A stretch of 30,254 bases of DNA from CAYVVD01 sp964454975 (GTDB lineage: Bacteria > Bacteroidota > Ignavibacteria > Kapaibacteriales > UBA2268), in assembly GCA_964454975.1 (NCBI GenBank), contig CAYVVD010000029.1, forward strand, positions 1 to 30,254. Direction: 5' to 3'. Each line of letters starts with the position of its first letter. Position 1 is the stretch's first letter. The notes beneath the pieces were generated by a model. It had not been told where the DNA came from. It worked only from the letters and a program-made list of their open reading frames with translations, and searched no databases. This document shows positions 23,850-30,254 of the stretch, one piece after another. A program made the translations under genes and the position numbers.

Positions 23850-23936
23850 AAAAATTCAATTGATTAGACTAACAGCACATAATTTAAATTCAAAATAAAA
23901 TGTCAAAGTTTTGACGATAGATTCCGTTCTTTATTA

Positions 23937-25592
23937 CTAATTTTCATTAATTTCAGATTTATCGCCTGCAACCAGGATACGTCTGTAACCCATTGTTTGT
24001 ATTATATCTTTTGCGGCATTTACAATTTTATCCTTTTCAAGGCTGATTTCTATTGTTTTCTTCTCATCAAGGTATCTCCTGCTGATTTCAAATTCCAGCA
24101 GATCCCCGAGTACATCAGAATATTCGAAAATATCTTCTTCAAGTTCCTTAGCCATTAATAAATCAAGTTCTTCAGCCTTTTTGAAAAATTTATCCGAATA
24201 CTCATGCTCTTTCCCAAACTTAAGCACTTCTTTGAAAATTCGCCTTGCCGGTGGCATGATTTCAACATTGTTATCTTTTAGGTAGTCATTGAATTCATAA
24301 ATTGCATGTTCATTTAAAAAAACTTTGCCCGGCAACTCACTATGTATATTTACATAATAAGTGGCAAAATTGAAAAGATGATTTTCGCGTAGAAGATTGC
24401 TGACAAATTCAGGCAGATAGTCATTTGTAATAATTGAGTCGGGTGTGATTCCATTATACTCAATAACTTTCCTGCCATTGAGAGTCTTGAAGTATGTAGT
24501 ATCGCTTTTCCGTTCTTCTTTTGTGATATTTTTATCGTAATCAATTCTTTGAATAAACCTGCCTGAAGGAGTATAGTATCTGGCAGTTGTCATTTTAAGC
24601 TTTGTGCTGTATGGAAGATCGAAAAGCGTCTGCACAAGCCCTTTGCCAAAGGATGTATTTCCAATTATAACTGCTCTGTCATTGTCCTGCATAGCACCCG
24701 CCACTATCTCACTTGCGCTTGCACTGTTTTCATTAATAATAACAACAAGAGGCAGATCAGGCAACAGCGGTTCATTTATCGACATGTAATCATGGCTTTT
24801 CCTGACTCCCCTGCCATTTGTTGATACAATCTTGCTGTCTTTTGGCAGGAACATGTCACAAATATCAACTGCCGCTTCGAGCAATCCTCCCGGGTTATCA
24901 CGCAGGTCTATAATCAATCCCTTCATTTTACCGGTGTTAATTAATGATACGAGATGAATCCTGAATTCATCATTTACATTGCGTGTAAATCGCTCCAGGC
25001 GTAGATACGCGATACTATCATCTATAAAACCGCTGTAAGATACATTTTTAAGTGTAATCTTTTCCCTTCTTACCAGGATATCTAACGTGTCGTTATCTAT
25101 TCCTCTTAGCACTTTAATTCTTACTTTTGAGCCAGGTTCACCGCGGGTAAACTCACGCAATCGGGCAGTGTTTTCGTGGAGTACAAGATTAGTATCCACC
25201 ATATAAATCCTGTCGCCGATTTTGATTCCGCTTTTTTCTGCAGGGTAACCTTCATGAACATCAATAATAGTTAGCATGCTGTCATTCATAATGACAGTCA
25301 CGCCAAGTCCGGTGTAATTTCCAGTGGTAATTAGTTCAACATCTTCAAGAGATGTTTCATCGTAGTAGCTCGTGTAAGGGTCCAGTTCCTGGAGCATCCC
25401 ATTTATACTTGCATCGAACAGGAATTCGGGATCGACATCAATTACGTAATTATTCGATATTTCCCGGAAAAGAGAACCATAAATATCAAATGACTTGTTT
25501 ATTTTAAAATAAAATGAATCATTGGAGGCGGTGAGTAGAAAACCGGCAATGATAAGAACAATTAGGAATATACCCAGATACAGTTTTTTCAT
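23937..25592 (-). CDS. S41-family C-terminal processing protease with PDZ domain
   Basis: This envelope serine protease is of the CtpA/Prc type. The 551-residue protein has an N-terminal membrane anchor or uncleaved signal (LGIFLIVLIIAGFLLTA). A tail-capping helical part leads to LDPYTSYYDETSLEDVELIT. The PDZ domain follows (about 90-175, GNYTGLGVTV through GYPAEKSGIKIGDRI). The S41 core has GLIIDLRDNPGGLLEAAV, NENSASASEIVAGAMQD and GNTSFGKGLVQ. The nucleophile is probably Ser292 with Lys317 as base, the 25-residue spacing of the family. After about residue 345 an extended C-terminal region of some 200 charged residues follows, longer than in compact CtpA. glyS is 36 bases upstream on the same strand. 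Confidence 0.94.
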   Translation of the reverse strand: MKKLYLGIFLIVLIIAGFLLTASNDSFYFKINKSFDIYGSLFREISNNYVIDVDPEFLFDASINGMLQELDPYTSYYDETSLEDVELITTGNYTGLGVTVIMNDSMLTIIDVHEGYPAEKSGIKIGDRIYMVDTNLVLHENTARLREFTRGEPGSKVRIKVLRGIDNDTLDILVRREKITLKNVSYSGFIDDSIAYLRLERFTRNVNDEFRIHLVSLINTGKMKGLIIDLRDNPGGLLEAAVDICDMFLPKDSKIVSTNGRGVRKSHDYMSINEPLLPDLPLVVIINENSASASEIVAGAMQDNDRAVIIGNTSFGKGLVQTLFDLPYSTKLKMTTARYYTPSGRFIQRIDYDKNITKEERKSDTTYFKTLNGRKVIEYNGITPDSIITNDYLPEFVSNLLRENHLFNFATYYVNIHSELPGKVFLNEHAIYEFNDYLKDNNVEIMPPARRIFKEVLKFGKEHEYSDKFFKKAEELDLLMAKELEEDIFEYSDVLGDLLEFEISRRYLDEKKTIEISLEKDKIVNAAKDIIQTMGYRRILVAGDKSEINEN

Positions 25593-25613
25593 AATGTATA
25601 TAAAAAAGCAGTA

Positions 25614-25632
25614 ATAGGTTTAATCAACCTAT
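25614..25632 (-). terminator. Weak hairpin at the end of the glycyl-tRNA synthetase gene
   Basis: ATAGGTT and AACCTAT pair around a 5-base loop overlapping the stop codon. A T-run (TTTTTT) begins several bases later on the minus strand. It may reduce but not block read-through into the protease gene. Confidence 0.4.
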
Positions 25633-27050
25633 ATTCTGAATTTATCAAATAAATATTCTTTAATTTGGGTTGTAGCAATCCTCTCCTGCTGCATTGAATC
25701 CCTGTCTCTTATTGTGACAGTATTGTTTTCAAGTGTTTCTCCATCTACTGTAATGCAGAATGGAGTCCCTATTTCATCCTGACGTCGGTATCTGCGGCCT
25801 ATTGCACCGGATTTGTCGTATGTAGCTTTGAAATGCTTTTGCAATTCTGTGTATATTTCATGTGCAGCTTCAGGCATTCCATCTTTGTTTACCAGGGGAA
25901 AAACCGCAACATTAATTGGCGCAAGCTTGGGGTTGAATTTAAGAACAACACGCTTTTCCATCTCTCCTTTGTCGTTTGGAGCTTCCTCTTCGTTGTATGC
26001 ATTGCACAAAAATGCCATAAGAGAGCGGGTTACACCACCTGATGTCTCTACAACATAAGGAACAAAGCGGTCTTTATTGACCGTATCAACAAATTCAAGC
26101 TTTTTCCCTGAATATTCGATATGTTTTTGAAGGTCGAAATCCGTACGTGAGTGGATGCCTTCAATTTCTCCAAAACCAAATGGGAATTCGTATTCCAGGT
26201 CAGTGGCAAAATTGGCATAATGTGCAAGCTTGTCATGTTCTTTCAGTTTCATCCTGCTTTCACTCATACCGAGATTGATATACCAGTTCCAGCGCTGTTC
26301 AAGCCAATAATCGAACCATTTCTTTTCTTCCCCGGGTTTCACAAAATACTGCATTTCCATCTGCTCAAACTCCCGGGTCCTGAAAAGGAAATTCTTTGTA
26401 TTAATCTCGTTTCTAAATGCTTTGCCAATTTGTGCTATACCAAAGGGAATCTTTTGCCTGCCTGTCTCGAGTACATTTTTGAAGTTCACAAAAATACCCT
26501 GAGCCGATTCGGGCCTTAGGTAAACAACATTACCAGAATCATCTACAGGGCCGAGAAATGTCTTGAACATTAGATTAAAATTGCGTACTTCGGTCCAGTC
26601 CATTGTCCCGGATACAGGATCTTTAATCTCAAAATCAATTATGATTTTGTAATAATCTCCGGGTGCTTCAGCTTTTGAAAGGGCTTCTTCCAGCTTTTTT
26701 GCATCATCATTCCTTTTCTTTTTATAAAGCTTTTGGATGTATTCTTCAATCAGGTTGTCAGCACGGAAGCGGGCTTTGCTTGTTTTGTTATCTATCATCG
26801 GGTCGCTGAACTGAGTCGTGTGTCCGCTTGCTTCCCATGTGCGGGGATGCATTAGTATTGAAGCATCAACACCTTCGATATCGTCGCGGAATGTCATTGA
26901 TTTCCACCAGGCATCCTTTAAATTGCGCAGAAGTTCGACTCCGAGTGGACCAAAATCCCAGCAGCCGTTCAGGCCGCCATATATTTCAGAAGACTGGAAA
27001 ACAAAGCCTCGTCTTTTTGAGAGGGAGATGATTGTATCAAGACTTACCAT
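25629..27050 (-). CDS. glyS: Glycine--tRNA ligase, homodimeric (alpha2) type
   Basis: This is the single-chain class II glycyl-tRNA synthetase (also named glyQS), not the alpha/beta enzyme. The length is 473 residues. The start MVSLDTIISLSKRRGFVFQS is followed by SEIYGGLNGCWDFGPLGVEL, the hallmark of this type. Further motifs are ILMHPRTWEASGHTTQFSDP, motif 2 AFRNEINTKNFLFRTREFEQ, the glycine-binding EFEQMEMQYF, ETSGGVTRSLMAFL (motif 3) and an anticodon-binding domain from about 375 (LAPINVAVFPL through IGTPFCITVDGETLENNTVT). A good -7 box lies just upstream. The gene leads the leftward run glyS, ctpA-type, rpoD, lipA, phnP-like. Confidence 0.97.
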   Translation of the reverse strand: MVSLDTIISLSKRRGFVFQSSEIYGGLNGCWDFGPLGVELLRNLKDAWWKSMTFRDDIEGVDASILMHPRTWEASGHTTQFSDPMIDNKTSKARFRADNLIEEYIQKLYKKKRNDDAKKLEEALSKAEAPGDYYKIIIDFEIKDPVSGTMDWTEVRNFNLMFKTFLGPVDDSGNVVYLRPESAQGIFVNFKNVLETGRQKIPFGIAQIGKAFRNEINTKNFLFRTREFEQMEMQYFVKPGEEKKWFDYWLEQRWNWYINLGMSESRMKLKEHDKLAHYANFATDLEYEFPFGFGEIEGIHSRTDFDLQKHIEYSGKKLEFVDTVNKDRFVPYVVETSGGVTRSLMAFLCNAYNEEEAPNDKGEMEKRVVLKFNPKLAPINVAVFPLVNKDGMPEAAHEIYTELQKHFKATYDKSGAIGRRYRRQDEIGTPFCITVDGETLENNTVTIRDRDSMQQERIATTQIKEYLFDKFRI

Positions 27051-27078
27051 AATTGCAATATTTCATATTAACGAAGTG

Positions 27079-27109
27079 CAAAAATAAGAATTAAAGCGCA
27101 GATGCTAAA
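27079..27109 (-). promoter_or_regulatory. Bacteroidota-type promoter for glyS
   Basis: On the minus strand TTTA (27109-27106), a 19-base spacer and TATTTTTG (27086-27079) match the -33/-7 consensus with one mismatch. The -7 box ends 28 bases before the ATG. Confidence 0.55.
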
Positions 27110-27127
27110 GGTTAAATCAGGGTTTTA

Positions 27128-28288
27128 ATGAACAAAAATGGTTATTTTAGCGTTTTATTTTTAGGATACTCAGAATTTCAAAATAGTGTGAAGATTTTAG
27201 TAATTAATTGGCAGGATATAACAAACCCGCTTGGCGGGGGAGCCGAAGTACATTTGCACGAAATATTCAGCCGAATTGCAACAATGGGCCACAAAGTCAC
27301 CTTGCTTTGTTGTAGTGTACCTGGCAGACCGGATAATGAAGTGATTGAAGGGATAAATATTATCCGCAGGGGGACGCGACAGTTTTTTAATTACAGGGTT
27401 ATCCCTGAATACTTGAAGCTAAGAAAAAATAAATTTGATATAATTATAGATGATATAAACAAAATTCCATTTTACACTCCCCTGTTTGTTAAGGAGCCAC
27501 TACTTGCTATCAGCCACCACTTCTTTGGGGCAAGCATCTACCGCGAAACAAATTTCATAACCGGAACTTATGTATATCTTGCTGAGAAGGTGATTGATTT
27601 TGTTTATAAAAAAACTCCATTTGCTGTAGTATCTCAAAGCACCTTGGACGAATTTATCTCACGTGGGTTTGATAAATCAAAATTTTCAATCGTGCCTAAT
27701 GCCATTGAACAAGGCATCTTCCCTATGGAAGTATCAGATAAGAATGAAGCTCCGGTTGTCACTTACTTTGGCAGACTGAAAAAATATAAAAGCATTGACC
27801 ATTTGCTTATTGCATTTGCAAAATTGGTTGAAAAACTACCTGAAACTCAGTTGTGGATACTCGGCCGTGGAAACTTCAGAGAATTCCTGGAAGAACTCTC
27901 AGTAAAACTGGGAATTGAGAATAACACCACCTTTTATGGATTTGTTAGCGATGAAAACAAAATTAAACTCCTAAGCCAATCACATCTTGTCGTGAACACA
28001 TCAATGAAGGAGGGCTGGGGAATAACAAACATTGAATCAAACGCCTGCGGAACGGCAGTAGTTTCTGCAAATGTTCCCGGCCTGAAGGACTCTGTAAAAC
28101 AAGGACTTTCCGGGGAGCTTTATGAATATGGCGATACTTCCGGCCTGGCTGATATTCTCTATACACTGCTAAGCGATAAATCGCGCATAGAGGTACTCTC
28201 CCGTGGCGCAGTAGAATGGGCTAAATCCTTTTCCTGGGATATAAGCGCCGAGCTTATGCTGAAAAAGGTAAAAGAAGTACTGAAATAG
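27128..28288 (+). CDS. GT4-family glycosyltransferase (GT-B fold)
   Basis: This is a cytoplasmic glycosyltransferase acting on a sugar-nucleotide donor; acceptor unknown. From the ATG at 27128 it is 386 residues. A GTG at 27188 would start it at VKILVINWQDITNPLGGGAEVH, where most relatives begin, so the first 20 residues may be untranslated. The N-terminal domain has LGGGAEVHLHEIFSRI. The C-terminal donor domain has VTYFGRLKKYKSIDHLL, LWILGRGNFREFLEEL and the E-x7-E motif EGWGITNIE (Glu305, Glu313). It is a single gene, with glyS divergent on its left and a lipoprotein gene convergent on its right (9-base gap). Cell-surface polysaccharide or glycoconjugate synthesis is likely but not shown. 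Confidence 0.92.
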   Translation: MNKNGYFSVLFLGYSEFQNSVKILVINWQDITNPLGGGAEVHLHEIFSRIATMGHKVTLLCCSVPGRPDNEVIEGINIIRRGTRQFFNYRVIPEYLKLRKNKFDIIIDDINKIPFYTPLFVKEPLLAISHHFFGASIYRETNFITGTYVYLAEKVIDFVYKKTPFAVVSQSTLDEFISRGFDKSKFSIVPNAIEQGIFPMEVSDKNEAPVVTYFGRLKKYKSIDHLLIAFAKLVEKLPETQLWILGRGNFREFLEELSVKLGIENNTTFYGFVSDENKIKLLSQSHLVVNTSMKEGWGITNIESNACGTAVVSANVPGLKDSVKQGLSGELYEYGDTSGLADILYTLLSDKSRIEVLSRGAVEWAKSFSWDISAELMLKKVKEVLK

Positions 28289-28297
28289 AATTAAATC

Positions 28298-29017
28298 CTA
28301 AACCCTTTCTTGTGGTGAATACATCTTGAAATCATCGGGCATTTCCGGGTATTCTATTTCAATTGCTTTATCGAATATCTCGATTTTTTGAATGGAATAA
28401 CTATAATAATAATTATCTTGCGGTAAGTATATCTTCTCGACAACTTTAAGAATTATTCCAGTATCATCGTCAATGTATGCTGTTCTATCAATTTCTGCTT
28501 TCCGTTCATTTTCATTTAAAGAATCTCCTATAATACCTTTCCAGATAACTTGAAACAAATGACAAATTCTTCCCTTTATTTTAGTTGTTCCTAAATAATT
28601 TGAACTATTGTATAAGAAATAATTAGGTGTAATATTAGAAAATAAGTTATCAGGTCTATCATGATGCAACATTTCTTTGTGGTGTTTGGAAATAATCCTA
28701 CTTTGATAATCAATTTGAGTGATTATTTCACCGTTGTTGAATCTTAAAGAAATCAGCTCCTTATTTCTTGAATATCCCTTAACTAAATAATCATTATCCT
28801 CTCTTTTTTCTCCATTATTAAAATTGCAAATTAGAGTATGTGTTAAGAAATTATAAATTTTACCATTTTTTGTTGTTCCTTCTATCCACTCAATTTTAAG
28901 CCCTTTCAGTTTTTTGTTCTTTTCACTAAGCTCTCGTAGCAAAGCCTCGTTATCCTTGCGTAATTTGCAGGAACCAGCAATAATAATCAACAAAATCAAT
29001 ACTAAAACTTTCATCAT
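28298..29017 (-). CDS. Lipoprotein of unknown function downstream of purL
   Basis: The 239-residue protein begins MMKVLVLILLIIIAGSC with the lipid-accepting Cys17 and lysine after it. A short charged coiled region follows (NEALLRELSEKNKKLKG), then a beta-rich domain with GKIYNFLTHTLICNF, IITQIDYQSRIISK, KGRICHLFQVIWKG and DRTAYIDDDTGIILKVVEKI. The last piece resembles the pattern of LolA/RseB-fold proteins, where a D-x-x-T-G-I-x-L turn closes a sheet, but similarity is weak. GC is low compared with purL. It lies 11 bases after the purL stop on the same strand, with no evident functional link. Confidence 0.65.
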   Translation of the reverse strand: MMKVLVLILLIIIAGSCKLRKDNEALLRELSEKNKKLKGLKIEWIEGTTKNGKIYNFLTHTLICNFNNGEKREDNDYLVKGYSRNKELISLRFNNGEIITQIDYQSRIISKHHKEMLHHDRPDNLFSNITPNYFLYNSSNYLGTTKIKGRICHLFQVIWKGIIGDSLNENERKAEIDRTAYIDDDTGIILKVVEKIYLPQDNYYYSYSIQKIEIFDKAIEIEYPEMPDDFKMYSPQERV

Positions 29018-29028
29018 TATCTCACCTT

Positions 29029-30254
29029 TTATTTTTTCATTAATTCAGGCAATGTATTTTCATATATTTTAATGAGTTCATCTATATCAAATGAAAAATC
29101 AGCAAAGCTAATACAACCATGCTTAACTGCACCAATTTTAATATAATTAACATTATTTTCTTCACATGACGCATTTACTGATTCTTGTTTATCTTTTGAA
29201 AATGAAACAATTATGCGGGAATTAGATTCACCAAAAAGAAAACCGTTATTCTGTCCCACGAAATCAACCTCAGCCCCCAATTTTCCATCCGAGTTAATTG
29301 CTTTCTCTGCAAGGCATATTGCAATTCCACCTTCACTGCAATCATGAGCGCTGTTAATAATACCTTTGCTAATCAACTCAAGAATGGTATTCTGTAAAGC
29401 AATTTCTTCATTAATATTAATGTCAGGTGCTTCACCGGAAACAAGACCGTGTACTAATTTCAGGTATTCACTACCTCCAATCTCCACCCTGTCGCTGCCA
29501 AGCAGGTAGATGATATCACCCTCTTGCTTGAAGCCTGAACTCATTGTTTTGCTTAAATCATCAATAATTCCGAGCATACCAATCGTTGGAGTGGGAAACA
29601 CTGCATTTTCCTTAGATTCATTGTGGAAGCTGACGTTTCCGCCGGTAACGGGCGTATTGAGCGCCCGGCAGGCATCCCCCATACCTCTTATTACTTCCTT
29701 GAATTGCCAGTAAACTCCCGGGTCGTAAGGATTGCCGAAATTGAGGCAATTAGTAATAGCGGCAGGTTTAGCTCCAACACACACTACATTTCTCGCTGCT
29801 TCAGCGACTGCTGCCATTGCTCCTTTGTATGGATTCAGAAATGTGAACCTGCTGTTGCAGTCAGTACAAACAGCAATTCCCCTGCCGGGCAATTCCTTAA
29901 GGCGAAGCACCGCTGCATCTCCTTTTATACTGATTGTATTTGTCCTTACCTGTGAATCATATTGTTCATAGATCCATCGCTTGGAAGCAATTGTCGGTGA
30001 ACCAAGTAACAGCTTAAATATCTCTTTTTGCGACAATGAAGTTTCGCATTGGTTAAAATTAAAATTCCGTGTTGTTTTTAAATATTCGGGTTCTCTCGCC
30101 TCCCTGTCATACTGGGGAGCGCCTCCGCCCAGTACAAGTGTTTCAGCAGGCATTTCGGCAACAGGTTTACCATTCCTTAGGATGCTAAGCATACCATCAC
30201 CGGATACTTCGCCAATCCGGGTTAATGGCACATCCCATTTGTCACAAGTTTCAT
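29029..30254 (-). CDS. purL: Phosphoribosylformylglycinamidine synthase, PurL subunit (C-terminal part; runs off the right edge)
   Basis: PurL makes FGAM from FGAR with glutamine-derived ammonia in purine synthesis. Frame and homology continue unbroken to the right edge (ETCDKWDVPLTRIGEV is read in frame before the first possible GTG), so the N-terminal half is missing. The 408 residues seen include the end of the first ATP-binding half (AETLVLGGGAPQYDRE), the linker with WIYEQYDSQVRTNTI and the second half: YKGAMAAVAEAARNVVCVGA, ITNCLNFGNPYDP, NTPVTGGNVSFHNE and SAHDCSEGGIAICLAEKA. This matches the small PurL of the PurSLQ type rather than the ~1,300-residue enzyme, but the N-terminus would be needed to be sure. 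Confidence 0.95.
   Translation of the reverse strand, partial: ETCDKWDVPLTRIGEVSGDGMLSILRNGKPVAEMPAETLVLGGGAPQYDREAREPEYLKTTRNFNFNQCETSLSQKEIFKLLLGSPTIASKRWIYEQYDSQVRTNTISIKGDAAVLRLKELPGRGIAVCTDCNSRFTFLNPYKGAMAAVAEAARNVVCVGAKPAAITNCLNFGNPYDPGVYWQFKEVIRGMGDACRALNTPVTGGNVSFHNESKENAVFPTPTIGMLGIIDDLSKTMSSGFKQEGDIIYLLGSDRVEIGGSEYLKLVHGLVSGEAPDININEEIALQNTILELISKGIINSAHDCSEGGIAICLAEKAINSDGKLGAEVDFVGQNNGFLFGESNSRIIVSFSKDKQESVNASCEENNVNYIKIGAVKHGCISFADFSFDIDELIKIYENTLPELMKK

Noticed and set aside
1..30254. CRISPR arrays, complete insertion sequences, prophage or origin of replication
   Set aside because: I saw no regularly spaced repeats, no transposase or integrase frame, no phage structural genes and no DnaA-box cluster.

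Overview
The window is ordinary bacterial chromosome, dense with housekeeping genes on both strands, with a few short accessory or decaying stretches. It most likely comes from the Bacteroidota / Ignavibacteriota / Kapabacteria side of the FCB superphylum. The reasons are: a 286-residue primary sigma factor without region 1.1; a 1,260-residue secreted protein ending in a type IX secretion (T9SS) C-terminal sorting domain; two good TTTG/TTTA-N19-TAnnTTTG promoter matches; weak or absent Shine-Dalgarno sites at many genes; and no encoded CCA on the tRNA. Species cannot be set from the sequence alone.

Layout, left to right. 1-814 (-) is the N-terminal part of ComEC. It is divergent from glmS (907-2739, +). 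2740-3105 is a non-genic spacer with a doubtful 55-codon frame and two hairpins that end the leftward pspA-ybjN-like transcript (4269 to 3106). 4407-6432 (+) is a tight operon: ybaB, recR and two small lipoproteins that look like tandem NTF2-fold relatives. 6422-8914 (-) is hisS followed directly by a membrane histidine kinase. 8945-11525 is the most accessory-looking part: a YnfA-like membrane protein, an unknown lipoprotein, a short frame that appears frameshifted, an orphan beta-rich protein, a tRNA-like scrap and a dispersed-type intergenic repeat. 11526-15308 (-) is the large VWA / WD40 / Hydin-like / T9SS protein. It is followed by a DUF4234 membrane protein, tRNA-Glu(CUC), a DUF6588-like barrel protein with a lipoprotein partner, and a secreted unknown.

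18865-20782 (-) holds an OsmC-type protein and a dicarboxylate/amino acid:cation symporter with an unusually long TM1-TM2 insertion. 20800-21248 contains a decayed minimal nucleotidyltransferase (MNT-type) gene with a frameshift and an in-frame stop. 21249-27050 (-) is a run of PhnP-like metallo-beta-lactamase, lipA, rpoD, ctpA-type protease and glyS. 27128-28288 (+) is a GT4 glycosyltransferase. 28298-30254 (-) is a lipoprotein preceded by the C-terminal half of purL.

I found no clear new multi-gene defence or metabolic system. The points most worth a second look are the recR-linked lipoprotein pair, the symporter insertion, the T9SS protein architecture, the 9.7-11.4 kb accessory patch and the nucleotidyltransferase pseudogene.
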